A stretch of DNA of 64,000 nt from Paralichthys olivaceus (taxonomy: Eukaryota > Chordata > Actinopteri > Pleuronectiformes > Paralichthyidae). The stretch spans positions 4,860,463 through 4,924,462 of the forward strand of contig NC_091116.1 of NCBI RefSeq assembly GCF_024713975.1, read 5' to 3'. The notes below the pieces were generated by a model. The model ran no database searches. It was given only the letters and a program-made list of their open reading frames with translations, and was not told the origin of the DNA. Below, piece after piece: positions 23,815 through 38,700 of this stretch (positions within the stretch are counted from its first letter, which is position 1; the number at the start of each line of letters is the position of its first letter). Both the position numbers and the translations under genes were made by a program.

Positions 23815-26221
23815 ATCACACTGCTTAAAACAAATCCAGGACATTTTTTTGTTGCAGATAAAATTTGGATGTTTTATAGCTATTTGCTGTAACAATATCA
23901 TGTTCATTCTTTGGCATAATTCAATATTTGTCATCTTATCTACAACGCTTGAATCAAAAAAACTGCTCTATGTATGTTTCAAGTGGCATTTAAAGGGAAA
24001 CTTGAGTTATTTCTTATCTGGGCTTAATTCCTAATGGGCCGTGCAACTCTGGCAAAAAATATGTATGAATTTTACATAAATTATTTAAATTGATATCCAA
24101 CAGAAATACATTTGCTCTCACTGTCCCTGTGTGAGATGGAAAAACACAAAAGCAGCAAATTTAGTTTTTGGCTGGAAGATAAAGGGGTTCTTACAGTACA
24201 GCAATCAGAGTCTGTAAGTAATCAATTTACTTTTTTACAAATGATTTCTGGTCCTCTTTTCTGGAATTTGCAGCACATAGCATGAGACATATGATCAAGG
24301 CTATATGTTTCTCCCTTGCTAGCAAACAATATATGACTTCTTATTCAATAAAAACATTGGTATGAAGCTGGTCCGGAGGAGCCGAAGCAACGTACAGCAT
24401 GAGGTCAGGTTGTGTCAGACAATCAGACCGTACAGTGCTTGCACATCAATCGTGAGCTTTGGCTTCCTCAGATGATTGACTCGTACAGTGTGAGGTGGAA
24501 TTTAACAACAACATATCTTAAGTCCCAGCGTCTTCCCAGCTTAACCAAATATTGAGCTCAGTTGATGGTTACCAACATTTCTTGAGTCTTTTATTAGTGC
24601 AAAGTTAGCATGGTCCATAGTAAGAGAGGTCAGAGGTTATTTTTCCAGCATGGCTGTTAAGCATATGACACCACAACTTGAAAACATAGAAAAATGTACC
24701 AGTTTATATGCTAAACTATCTATTCATCTCGTGGCTCTATTTTCAAGAACAAACATTGTTGTTGCTTTTGTTTAGTTATTAACCCAATTTATTTTACATG
24801 TTTTTGCTTTACCATTTTTCTTTTTTTTCCCCGGTTCCCCTTTTAGCACCCTTTGAGCTACTTGCTTTGTTTAAAGGTTCACTATCAATCAAGGTCGTTA
24901 TTATTATTATCAAAGAATTGAAGGGGCTCAGAGAGAGAGGGAGGGGAGACATTTGCTGTCAGCTTCACAAAGGCAAAGCCATGAGGTTCGCGCTGGGGGA
25001 GAGGATCCCTGTGAAACACCTCGTTAGTCTAAGCCTGGAAACAGGGGCTTTGTACTTAGATAATGCTTGGAATAATTGGCAGCACTGCAGTGGAAGGCAG
25101 AGAGTAGAAAGACAAAGATATTGGAGCAGAAAAGGTGTGTTTGACTAGAGCACTTCTCTTGTGTCATTGGTAGGAGGGGAACTGGAGCAACAAGCAGGTA
25201 CAATCAGCTTTTAATGGGTGGAATATGGGCACTTTTTTACTGCTAATTGACACATTAATAAGAATATTAATATTAATGTCTGCATCAGCATTCAAAAACT
25301 TTTTGTAGCAGGCACAGGCAGGAGATTTTAATTCCATACAGGCTGGATCAGCAATAGAAAATTGCCTGATTCTATAAGCCTGGCCTTCATATTTTCCGCC
25401 TGCCAGGATAAGGCTAAATTAAAGTCTCATATTTATCTTCAAGATGATTACACAGTGTAAAGATGCACTGAGGGTCAAAACATCCCGGCATTACTAAGAG
25501 GCCAACATAATCCCCCAAATACAGTAGATTAAATGTTTTTGGTGTTGTAGACCTGCAGGAAAGAAAAGAAAAATACCACAATAACCCTCTCTATCACAAG
25601 TAGATAAGGCTCTATCACAGGTAAGCAAGAATTGTAATTTCTTTGTGTTCAAATACATGAGAGCAAACTTTCCAAAGTTCAATAAAATAATTTGAGAGAG
25701 AGAGAGAGATACCCTGAATGGACGAAGGCGAATCCAAACTGATTTGTTAGAGTCGATGATTCCTCAGTGTTCAACAGTCCACCTGTCAGAGAAAAAACCT
25801 TTGGCACAGTCAGAACATAAAGACAGTGTTTCCATGTATGCAGGATTTGTCTTTTCAGTGTTGTTTCCATTAAAATGTCTGTCTCAGCCAGTGAACAACC
25901 CACCATGCTGAAGCCACACAAAAAGCACAGGCACTTGATGTTCGGTTCAGGGTGCAACAAAGTGGATGCTGCCAGTTTAAGAGAAGAGCGTTTCCCCGCC
26001 ATCACATTCTCTAATCATGCACACAGAATTTGAAATAGACCTTGAAAAAGATCTCATGAATGAGGGAAGGGATATTACTCAGCGTATGATTCAGAACATA
26101 GTAATATGAAGAATGAGAACAGGAACTTGAACGGTAAATTGAAAAAAACAGATGGTGCACACAGTAAGCGCTGTCCGACAACCACTGTTGTGACCAGCCA
26201 GCTCTCCTCCGGGCTCGTTCA

Positions 26222-26796
26222 TCAGGTGCCTGCGGTGCTGACGGTGGTGTAGCTGATCTTGGACATGGAGGTGGCCATCGTCGTGGCCATGGAGGTGGCA
26301 GTGAAGCCATCTTCTCCTGCTTCTCTCTTCCTGCAGCAGAAGCACTTTCGGCAGAGCCGATTGCGGCAGCAGCCGGCAAAGGTAGAACACAGGGCCTTGC
26401 GGAAGCGCGTGTTCATGAAGCAGTAAATGATGGGGTTGACACAGGCAGAGGAATAGGAAAGCAGGTGGATGAAGGAGATGGGTGCTCCTGAGAGGGCTCT
26501 GGAGGCTGACCTCAGGTCAAAGGCTTTCCAAGTGTTAGCTGAGTACAGCGGCATCCAGCAGATGAAGAAGAGTGCTACGATCACCATCAGCATGCGGATG
26601 ACTCGCTTTTTGGCCTGCAGCTTGGCCTCCGAGGTGTTACTGCGGGCTCGCTCAGACTTGGCCTGGGTGGCGCCAGACGGGGTAGAGAGGGTGGGGAGCT
26701 CCACAGCAGAGGAGGGTTTTTTAGCCACCTGGACGTAGCAACCATCGTCATCATCGTTCGAACCTGCCGCAGCCCTGCCTACACCATTTTTTTGGC
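26222..26796 (-). CDS. cckbr: cckbr exon 5 (cytoplasmic loop 3, TM6, TM7, tail)
   Basis: Codes residues 259-449 and the stop at 26224-26222. It carries DDDDGCYVQ, AKKRVIRML, CWMP, NPIIYCFM, the Cys cluster and the C-terminal ISYTTVSTAGT. The acceptor is cctccacag before 26796. Confidence 0.95.
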
Positions 26797-29700
26797 CTGT
26801 GGAGGGTCAAGCCCAAAGTGTTAGTTAGTGGCAGCTGGATTAAGAAGAGGGGAAATCAACTACAGCTACACTACAGGGGTTTGTCATTAATTCTCTTCCC
26901 AAAGTCTTGTTTTCTTCCACTGAAACCAACTATTCATATCCAGTGGGAACCATAATTACTTCATACCTGAGTCATTCAAAGAAATTACAGTGTAAATCAT
27001 AATATTGCTGATGCACCAAGAATCAAGCTTTGTGGAACCACAGAGAAAATCTTCGTTAAAAGTTACTTAGAACCACAGAGTGGAAGGAAAATCAGTCGAG
27101 AACAGCAGCTGTTGGGAACTGAATCGTGAAGTCTATTGATTAAAACATCAAAAACAACAGTATCAAAGGCATCGTTCACAATATGGTTGGGACATTAATT
27201 ATTCATCTGTTTGTATACAACCCTTTTCAGTATGTTTCCTTGGATTGGAGTGTTTGAGTTAAGAATAAAAATCAAAATCATTCAGCATATATCAAATATT
27301 AAAAACAGTTTCTCAGCCAAGGATGGAAGTTTGTTATTTTTCTGTATCTGTATCAGAGAGAAATAATAAATGATGTTTAGAGATTAACATTCGTTCCTGA
27401 GGCCTTTTTTTAGATTGTCTCAACCTTGATGAATCATACAGTTGACTGGACTCCATGGAAACTGGTTGTCCTCCTGCATACAGCACTTGTAGTTCACCTG
27501 AAGGGACCATATTTCTGCTGCAAAGCCATGGAGAAGTTCCAGACTTGAAAAGAAGTAGCACAGGCTTTTTGACAGGCTGAGAGGAGGAGTATTTTTGGTA
27601 AGAGGTGCAGAACCTGCAGGTTCATCTACTAAGTTCTAACTTTACAGATATATGATTTTATGTGATATTAATATGTCTACATCGACTAAGTATGCACACA
27701 CTGATTTCATATTTTAGGGATTTTTACCACACTTTTATTTAATCCAGTTTTTCCTCTCTTTCTAATGTGATTCCCTGCAGCTTCACACATGTCTATAAAG
27801 AGTGAAAAAGATGTTTTCATCTCCAGCATGCGTTAAATCAAAGTGAGCAAAAGGCTTTGGACTGAATCCATGATGGATCTCACCGGAGGTCTCCGTGTTC
27901 TGGCCCAGCTCAAACTGCATCCCTCGGAAGAGTTCTCTGGAGATCAGACCGTATGCTATACTCATCACCACTCCCGGGATGAAGAACAGAGTGAACAGCA
28001 GCAGCACATACCTGAAAAACAGCCAGAATGGAAGGAGGGAGCCGTCAATAAAAAAAGTGTATCTGAGTGCATCTGGGTTGAAACAGCTGAACCAAACCAA
28101 TCTAACGCTCTGATTTGTAGAACACTATCTGCAAACTTACTATTAAATAACTGTTTTTCTCTACATCGTACATCTTCATGCATTTGTAGGTACTGTGCTC
28201 AAGACCCTGCAGATGGCTGACCCCTCCATAACAGTTCTCCTTTCCCCTGTGCTGTTTGGCACAAGATACTGCGAAGACCAGGCCAGTTCTGCAGCTTCTA
28301 CCTGAAGCCTGCTCAGTGGCCTGCAGGTTAACCCTCCTCTACACTTGCTCTGTCTCTATCTTTAGAATACATACATACATACATATATACATACCTTGTA
28401 CATCATTGCAACTCCTGATTTACAAAGTCAAAGTGCAATATTGTCAGCAAAACTGCTCATTAGGCCACAAAAGGCATTAAGCTCCTGTCAATATTTTATT
28501 ATCATATATTAATCTGCTGCATGTATAAAAAGTGCAATATTTCCCCATAAAATATAGTGTGAGAAATGTAATGTGTTTTGTTAAATTCTATAATTGGAAC
28601 CATATTTTAAAGTAGCCAAGAAGTGCAAATCAAAACAACAAATTGGAAAACACAGCAACGATGGCACCTCGATGGCAAATAAGGGACACAACATTAACTT
28701 CTAACACAAAAGGGCTGTACCTGCTATCGATGAGGACTGTGGCTGATTGAATGTTGTGTTCTTTGTCCAGCACCAACGGTGAATGTCACTGTGATTTCCC
28801 ATTTGTCGTAATAATTTGCACTGCAGGGCCACAGTAATATTTATTCATTATATATTTAAAACCTTGCATGGTGCAACATTTGCTGCATCATTAATTTCAT
28901 CCTCTTGTGCTGAATGTTATTGATTAATGATTTTGTTTCACTTTGTCAATGTCCTGCTTTTATTTTTAACTCAGATGGAAATAGCTGGCTCTTAAGATGC
29001 TGAATGATTCACTATGTTCTCTCTACTCTTCCAGTCACATTAGCACAGTATCCCAACATGAGTGCACATTAGGTGTGCAAGGTTAGCAGAGTTAGGTCGA
29101 CGAGTTGGATCAGTGAGCAGCTGCAGGTTTAACACTACAACACACTTTCTTGAAGAGGGTGGTGACCATCCTGTTTAACCCAGGAACAGTTTTCAACACA
29201 ACCTTAACAGTGACCTGTTTTCATAGTGACAGTTGACACAACGACACAGTGCATATTGACACATGGCAACAAAGGGACATCACATGAGCACAGCTTGACG
29301 TACTTCACACAGCGCACATGGTTACTTATTTCATAACTGTAAAAGATGTAAAAAAAATTTTAGAAGCCATTTGCTGCACAAAATGATTTCTTTACCAAAC
29401 AAACATGGATAAATATGCTGGAATATAACTCTCTACAGCTTGGGGCTGTGTACTCTATTCCTTTTTTTCCCTCGCACAGAAAGAATAATGACCATGGCTC
29501 CCTCGAGTGACTGGATTGATGACACCTCAAAGAAGAAGTTGTGAACTGAGAAAAGAGCAACAGAGGCGATTTGTCAACCATGTACAAAAATCCAAAAGGG
29601 CTCAGTTCCTCTCAGCACCGTCTGTCAAACCAATCAGTGTGTATTCTATCCTTCAACAATATAATCTGGTTTGCAAATGAGTTGCATAAGAGACTACTTG

Positions 29701-32700
29701 GTATTACAAAAGTATAGATCAGTGTGTCAATTGAATAGGGTTAGGGTGAGTGCAATTCTTTTAAAAGAGAAAACTAGAGAGTGAGCCAAGAATAAATAAG
29801 ATAAAAAACTGCACCGTTGTCACTTTGATCGTATCAAACCTTTACCATCTGTGGCCACATGTCCCTTTTGATTCCCCATAATCAGAGCATGCTCTTCTCA
29901 AGCACCGCTGTCTGCCTTGCACATCAGTCACCACATGAAAGCGTCAGCAGGGAGAAAGAAGAGATGGGGTTTCATTATTCCTCTAATATTCTAATGACTT
30001 CATGGGCAACCCTGTGAACTCTGCGCAGCCGCTCTCTATCACTTTTCATTTCCAAAAGACGGCTTCAGTCGGAGTCTCTGATCAGCTGCCTGTTTGATAC
30101 TGAAAGTCTGTTGGACAAAGGCTGTCGGGAGGTGAACATGTTGGAGTGTGGGAAAACACCGAATGAAAAGCTGCTGGTGCGTATTTGAGCGTGTTTTAGT
30201 CTGAAACCCAGATAGATGGAGCTGAAGCAGTTGAAGCCCATGAAAAAAACTTATGGCGCTCCCTCTTTTCACTCTTCACATAAGTGATTATCACCTGGAA
30301 AAGGTTGATATTAATCCTCAAAGAAAATGTTATGCATGCGTTACACCTTTCTGCAACATGTTCATATTCTTATCCTAAATTTCTGCTACAGTTGTTTGTA
30401 CGCTGAGTTCGTTACAGTCAGATCCAATTAATTAAATCTAAATGAACTCAAGAAAAATGACATTCAATCCAAGTGGTAAGTCTAAACATATGTAGATTTA
30501 TATATGTATCATAAGTATTCCTATCAAGAAAACTAAACCGGTTATTTCTGCAATATTGAATCAGAGCTTTATAGCATTTCTATTATTATAAAGCTTTATA
30601 TAAAGTGTCTGTGTTGAAAGAAAAAGCACCATAGCATAAAACACAAAATATCACAGTGAGTCTTCAGAGGGAAGCTGTGATCTAGGATATATTTTCTTAA
30701 TGTTGAGCTTTTTTGATGTGAAATATATCTAAAATGCTTTAATAATGCAGGCCAATTGGTGGCTGGGTATGCAGTGTGAGCTGTATAATTTAAATGGGAT
30801 TTTATATTGGACCATAAAATGCGGTTGAGACATTTAAAGGCCAAAATGAAAGTCGGCAAATATACAGTATGTGCTTCAGCGTAGAAATGACAGAATAGAT
30901 GACCTGCATAGACGATCATACAACTGAATATTATACAATACAATATTACATTTGATCGTATTAAGATGTCATCATTAAGTAGTACATTGATTTGTAAGTG
31001 AAACTGGATGAAATCATCGACGCACACCATCACAATTATAAAACTTGAAAATGGTCAAATTTGTCATTGACTTGACAGAATTGCTTCATTAACCACTCTA
31101 TGGATCTTGGGTGCCTCAATATCATCTGCTCATCATCTCAGGCTGTGATTTCAGTCTAACACTGGATGCTTCAATAACTCTATCGACTGCTTCATCTGGC
31201 TCAAAAAAAGGTACCATTTCCATAACGGTGAGAGGGAGATGAAAGAGGTCTTACCTTCTCACAGTCTTAGTTTTAGCCCCTCATTTAAGAGTAATTTAAA
31301 AGGCAGTCATGATGGGTGAATAGGAAACTGTGAAGTTAAACTTGAAAGGTCCTCGTGCTCTGTGACATGTCTGGACTTTTGTCATCCGAGCTTCGGCTTT
31401 CTTCCTCCTCAACCGCGCAGACTAATTAACTGGTCTCCCACTGACTTGTCTTTCCCAGTGCAGCTTAAGAGTTTGATGGACAGCCAGAGAAAACAGAATC
31501 CTTCAGAGAGTTTGACCACAAAAGGCTGTCGAGTCGAGCGTTGTCCTCGCCGTGTTTCGGCTTCTTCACCTATGTTCGAACATATCCATCTATTTGGGGT
31601 TCTTTTTTAACAACAAAGCAGCACTTATTGGTATTCAGAGGGCGTGTATATTGGACAGATGACTTTCTGACGCAGAGCAATCCACACTGTAGCTGCAGTA
31701 ATCATTACTCTGCTGACCTTTTGCATTAGCTTTACTCTTTCCTTTATCTCAGCATGCAGTCGGGAGCCTAAGAACAATCATTATAATTTAAATTGATGGC
31801 AAAAGGGTTAGGGGTAAAATGCATCCTTGCAGCACCACTATCTTCAGAGGTACAGTGCTCTGTAGCTGTCAAATGATGCAACCTCTACCTCCTTTATTTC
31901 CCCAGCTCCTCAATCCTCTGCAATGACCCCTGCTACGCTAAAACCTGATCCATTTCAAACTCTCTCTAATTGAGCCTCATCAGGAGCTGCCTACTCACCT
32001 TTTTCAGTTTCACACCTAATGATTTCATAAATTTTTCAGACACCACGCCAGTAACCACTTTTATGGCTTCTGCTCATGGGCTCATTCCAAAAATGACCTT
32101 TTCTCCATCATTTTTATACCTTTTATCTCACTCATATTTCCCTCCACAAACTCCTGACTTTCCTCAAAGGTAATAATTAGACAATTTGGGTAATACACTT
32201 ATTTCACTGCACCCCAATAATAGGTAACAAGAGACTGACTCCATTTTCTAATTAGAAACTCATGTCATCCAACCAATGGTTAGAAAAAAAGCCTACCATC
32301 TGTGTATTATTTAAACTGCTAAGTGCACTTGAATGCAAAAATACATTTAATAAGTTCTATGCTAATTGATTTGCACTACAAACAAACATCATAAGTGTGG
32401 ATTGGATAGCACAGACGCAATCACATGCTTGTTCACTTTATTGCTCTGACAGAGAATTTGTTAAAGAAATTGGAGATGTTGCCAAAATGACTAAATCAGC
32501 ATGCATGTTTATTTTATCAATAGATAGTGTCCCAATTGCTTCAGCAAATGAAGTTAATATCTACTTGTCATGGTAATGCATATGTAAATGACACAATTGG
32601 ACTGAATGTAAATCAGTATTTCTCCACATATTTAAAGGCAGAGCCATGCAGACTGTATTCCCTTCACAAGTTCACTCCCTCCATTTATCTTTCACTGGTA

Positions 32701-35700
32701 GCTGCTGTGGTTGAGGAAGCATGACCGGCTAATTATTGTCATGCATATGAAACCTGTGAAGTTTTCACTGACTTTCGTCTGTTCTAAACAGATTTATTGC
32801 TGTAAAACCGCAAGCAGGCCTCATCATCAAACACATCACCAGTCAGATGGGTTCAGAGAAACTAATGAATGGATTTTGCTGCTTGATAATTTTTGCTTTG
32901 TCAACAAAGCGATACGTCCCAGTACTCACCAGGTCTGTTCAGCTTGCTTACTGGGCCAGTCCAGGCGACACATGTGGCCGACGGTGCCGTTGGCCTTGGG
33001 GAAAGTCTTTATGTTGCTGAACACCGGGTACGGCACCATGATAAGCAGAGACACCACCCATGTGGCGGCGATGACACGGTAAGCGTGGGAGCGAGTCTGC
33101 CATGCACGGGACTTCAGCGGGTTACAGATGGCGCTGTATCTCTCGGTGGCGATGGCCACAAGGCTGAAGGTGGATATGCTGACAGAGATCCCTGCAGATA
33201 GGAAAAGGCAGTACACTCATTTGCATATTCCTGAGTTCATTTTGTTGTATTTGCATACAGTCCAGTCACAGCCGGTTTCGACCCTTAGTTGTTTGTTTCT
33301 CTCCTACTCTTTCCCAAAGAAGAAGCTGGTTTCATTGATGCGTTTTTCTTTTCCTGTTGACAAAATTGGGTGGTAATGTGACTGAAACGCAGCCCACTTT
33401 CCAAGCTGCTGCTCCGCTCTGCTCTGCTCTGCCAAAGCTCCGGATTTTATGACCTGACATCGTCATCTGCCAAAATCAGCAAACATATAAGTCATGCTGC
33501 GTTCCTTTGTAAAATGATCACTCAGAGATATTAACTTTTATCTTTATTATTTCAGTGTGAGTTCTATCTCATCAATCTTAAAAACTGCTGTTCTTATTCT
33601 TTAGTATGTATGGCCATGTTGAGGGTAACTCTAATGAGATTCAAAATGGCATTTAAAAATTCTGACTTGATAAGTGGATTCTTCCCTGGATTTATATGTT
33701 GTTACATCCATCAGCGTCACTGTGAATTCATTGCTGCTTTTCATTGTTGAGTTACTGACTTTATCCAACCGATGTCTCACATAGTAATTCTAAATTCTTA
33801 AACTCTCCTAACATGTGCACAGGACATTAATGCGTGTCAGCTATTTATCAACAGCACAAAATACAGCAGTGGCAGTTATTTACAAAGAGAATGACAAGCA
33901 TGAACAATACAAGAACGTCCAAGTTCACCTTTTGTGCCATTAAATCAAACAAAAAGCAAACAGGTCTATCACCACCACTTTGTCAGTGGGTGTAAGAGGA
34001 ATAGAAGACATATCTTATAATCCAAGGACACTGTCTCTGTGGGGTTCAACACAGGTCAAATTCATTTCCAGACAATCCAAGGCCAGGCAAGTGGTATTTG
34101 CATGTATGAATATGCATAATCTGCAGAGGGGGAGGAAGCTCACTGAGAATCCCAGAATCCTGATGATGAGACAAATTGCATTAATAATCCCATACCAGCA
34201 GCTACAAAGGGAGCCCCCGGGAATTAATTCACCACGGTCATCCTGTATGGTTGCACAAGGCAGCGTCCTCAATCCACCATTTCATTGTCACATATTTATC
34301 CCCATTCATTGTTCCTGCAGGACAGATGAGCATATCCTGTCTGAGCCATGGCTTCGCATCATCTTTCACAAGAGGAAGTCATTATGCATACCCCTTGGAG
34401 TGCATACGACCATGGCCGAATTCAATTTACAGGAACCATATTAAGTATTTGAGTGGTGGACGGCCCTATGGCTCAGTCGAGAGCAGTTTATCGTCCACTC
34501 TGCCAGATCAACCTTTTCTGATGGTCGTTGCTGCAAACCAATGATACAATCTTTGGCCCTTTCAATAGTGAAAAGGATTTTGTGTTTATTGTAAGCTCTA
34601 AAATATTAAAAACTTCAGATCTGTGAATGCCAACCTAGAGAAGAAAGAGATATTTAGCATGGGATATGATGTGGAGTCTGATAGAAGCGGAGGACGGTTT
34701 TATCTTATGCCTGTGCTTACAGAACAAAGGAGACTACTTGTGCAGATACTTCAGAACAAAGAGAACATCATCTTCACAAATAGACATCTGAATGCTTTTT
34801 ATGCTCTGGGAGCAGTCGGAGAGGCTCTGTTGTGCAATGTTATAAGTATATGAGCTGTTTGTGAGAAGGGGGATTTTATTATTGCTGCTGAGACGCACAG
34901 TCAATTCACACATGGATGGAGAGATTTGAGGGAAGCACACTGCATATAAACAGCATGAGTGCCTGACATGTTTTTAAAACAAGGTTAGTTATTGCATCTT
35001 TGCCCACTCATTTGGTCAGGGCAGGGTTAGAGATGTGTATTCATGTGCTTAGAAAATCCAAAAGATATTTGTTAGGATTTTCCACCTATTGTTTTAGAAT
35101 CAGAGTCACAATTTTGGCTTTTGTCAAAGAGGTGTCACTGTGTGTGTAAAGTCAGCCTTCCTGCAAATCGCCGGATGGAAAGGCCGCCCACTCCTTCAAT
35201 GACACCTTCCTGCCTGACTTCTGATCACTTGTACACTACCGGTCAACGCTCTGGTCAAGCAGAAGGAGGTGGGTGGCACAGTTAACACATGCAGATCTGA
35301 ACAGTGCACCGGCACTGCACGAGTCTCGCACAATAACTCTCTCACACCCCCACGTCTCTTTCAAGCGCTGAGCACAGACAATGAGAGACCCAATCACACA
35401 CAGGGGGGTTTTCTTTTGTTGACGCTTGAAGGCAGTCACGTCCAGCCACAGCACCAGCTCATACCGACTGTGGAACTGAGGAACCCAGAGATGTGGGAGA
35501 TCTTTCTCTTTCCCAGCACAGTGCAAAGGATGAATAATCAAAAGAAACAATAAAAATAATGAGCAGGGGAAGAAAAAAAACTAAGCGTAGTACTTCTGGA
35601 GAATGTTTTGCAAAGTAAACAGACAAAAAGCAGGATCTCAAGAAAAAGGACTTTGCATAAGAGGATATTAATAACAGTAGATGATTTAGAGACACATCAC

Positions 35701-38700
35701 CAAGGGATTAAGTTTTAAAGGGAATCGTTTTTAAGAAATGTGGGACATAACGCCTCAGAAAACTGCAATTTATATGAATTGAACAAACAAGATGTGGTAT
35801 GTTACACTTTTAAGAAATTATTTTGAAAAATTACAATAATTTAGCAAAAAACAAGGAATTTTTTTTAGCAGTCAGGTCTGTTTTAGGAACATGAATGAAA
35901 GATTGATACAGTCTTCGTCAGGCTTAATTGCCTCCTACCCCACAGGCTTGAATTGACTCATTATATTTGGCAGAGCAAAATTCTCTATACCATTTTTCAG
36001 TGCACGGATACATGAAGATGAGTAGCTCAGCCTATAGAGCCCCATTAGAGGGTGAAGCCTGTGTGAAAATAGAGCCACATCACTCAATTGAAAACCACAC
36101 AGATTTTCAAATGAGTGATCTTTTCAAATCCTACACTTAGAAAGACTGATGGCGGGTTGTGTACATTCGTACTGAAGGGGAAATGCACTTCCAGGTGATG
36201 AATGGTGCTGATAGTCGTTGGATTTAAATTAATGGCACAGCTGCAGGTAGTCGCAGGCACCTCTAAGAAATTGAACATATTGTCTAAGGGATTAGATTTT
36301 TGTCCTGGAGCATGAGGCCCTAATTCATCAACCCTTTCAACATTTCAGTCCAGGTCCACTTGACCATCTGTTTTATAACTGCCAGGGGAGGGCAACCCTG
36401 ATCTGAGGTCAGCACTTGTGATGGCCCAATTTGTTTGGCCTCGAAGGAAGAATTATGGAACAAATCAAGAATATCTTCCTGTGTACGTCTGTTCTAAGCA
36501 CGTCTATACTCTCCATGTAAAAGGGCAGACCTTAATATTGAAAGCTGTTCTACCAATAGATACTTGTCACAAGCTGTAAATGTTTTCCAATAAAGTGTTA
36601 ATCATAAAAAAGAATATCATGCTGTAGTAAAACACACTTTAAAATATAGATCATGCTCTCCCATGCATTACAGTATTTGGTTGTATACCACTTGTTTATG
36701 TGAATTCTAACTTCTAAATTAAAACATCAGTTGCAGCTAAAATGCACCAATGAAACCCCACAAACCTCCTTTTCATTGTGCATATGCAATAAATACACGG
36801 AGGAACACAGTTCACCCAGCAACCCGGTATACCCGGTACATTTTCTATGTGTGTATTAAAGGAAGTGGATAGTCTTTTATTGTATGCATGTGTCATATTT
36901 TCCAGTTATTGCCTCCATAAGTCTTTAATAGTTGAGTTTTCAGACAGCCGCGCTGATTAAAACTTAATTCGCTGACACTTTAGAGAGGCAAATGTTTGAG
37001 TAGGGGGAGATTCCGCCGTGATTCTGGAAAAGGTTCTGCCAAGTTAATTACCAGTCAAGTAACCGAAAAAATGCTCACATTCTCCCCAACCCCCCAGCAC
37101 AGTATCTTCCATTCTCAGGATGAACACACTCTAATCCTTTTTCTTATTCATTAAACCTGAGTCGGGCGAACATTCATAGCAGTCTGGAGTTTCCAGAGGG
37201 GAAAGTGTGAAGTCTGCAGCAGAGGATCATTTTGGCATACCTCAACCTGGGAGAGAAGATTTAAATTCCTCGGCTGAAACTACGCCTGTTAATTCTTGGG
37301 TCACACCTAATTCTCAGATGAATGTTACCCGAAAGAAGCCTCAAGACATAAAAAACTTCACAAATGGAAATAATGTGTTGCAGGTGCCAGATGCCCTCGC
37401 AGACATTTCTGTGAAAGTTTGCTGGAAGCCACAGAAATCTAAATTCTAATGCATTATGCAAACTGCACCTCGGGGGGTGGGGGGAACAGACAGACTGAGC
37501 TGCTAAGTTGGTTGGTAATTGCATCATACGACCAGCAACAACAACAACACAAACATTGATACATAAATATGACAGAGGACTGCAAACATACACAAACACA
37601 CACACACCAAGAATATTACAACATTGATCTGATAACTGCCACGAAAGCAGTGCAGCGGCTATGATTCACATGATTATTGAGCTCAGGGCAGATGGATGGA
37701 TGCGTTGGCGAATGGGTGAGGACAAGGATGGATGGTGTATTATATGTTTCATGGGCGTGTTGCTGACAGATGAGTTTGCCAAGGAGGTTTGCTGCAAAAT
37801 CAATAGGTGAGGATGGTTGCAATGATCCTGAGTATTGATTGGTTTTGGCTAATATAAGGCCTTACTTGTGGTAGGGTCAGATGAGATTGGACGGAGGGGG
37901 CTGATCTAGGCTCATATGAGCAGGTGCTGATTTTTGTTGACAGTTTGACGATTTTCATGTGGTGTGTGTTTCTCCCACACAGGCAGCACCAGACACCACA
38001 AAGCATTGACTCGTAATTAGACTAGCTAATTACTTTTAATTACTCACTGGTGAAGCAAGGGTCTTGGAATAGATGGGTGGCATTTGGAAGTAATATGACT
38101 GCAGCAAACACCTCACGTGACATACATACAAAATGTACATGGATGGAAAGGTCACATAATGGAGTGGAAAATGTACAGGCAGAGTAATAGAAGCTACACA
38201 GCAACACAGACAGAGAATATAGGAAATGCCTAAAAAAAGCTGCATGATTAATGAGTATAATCAAGCTAAGACTCATACTCACCTCTACAGGTTTTGTACC
38301 TCACTTTCATTATTTTTTATTTCCTCATGATGAGGTCGATTGATGTTAAAATGGTCTAACAGTTTATTTTAGCTGAATAAATCTGGCCTAATGGAAATTC
38401 TGGTCATTTCTTGGTTGGTTGGACTGATGCAAAGGCCTGGTCATCTCTACAGATTTTGTAAATGAAGTTTACAGCTGCTGAAGTCGCTGTCTCTGTTATA
38501 GCGAGTAGCAACGAGGATGTTGTGGTATAAGGCTCATTTATCATTTGCACACATCCCATGATGCTTGATTACATCATTATTCAGTCTCACTTTATCTCAG
38601 TAAAGAAAGTAGAGTTGGCTGAGGCAACACTTCTACTCATAAACTTAATTTTTGGCGGTCATTTCTCATGTATCTACTATACCATACATATAGTCCAATA

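Larger units (their letters stand above)
16771..26221. other. Intergenic DNA downstream of cckbr, no gene seen
   Basis: AT-rich single-copy-looking DNA. Open frames here are short, mutually overlapping and match no family I recognise. Apart from the hairpins at 17857 and 23775 I see no supported feature. The cckbr 3' UTR must lie at the right edge; the nearest minus-strand AATAAA that I see is at about 24793-24788, 1.4 kb past the stop, and is not a firm call. Confidence 0.5.

Noticed and set aside
26011-26390. Minus-strand frames overlapping the cckbr 3' end
   Set aside because: They are shifted-frame shadows of cckbr exon 5.
30596-31033. 145-codon minus-strand frame inside cckbr intron 3
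   Set aside because: AT-rich and Phe/Ile/His-heavy, without a recognisable domain; a chance frame.
33980-34444. 154-codon plus-strand frame inside cckbr intron 2
   Set aside because: No motif, no splice context and an antisense position; it looks like a chance frame.
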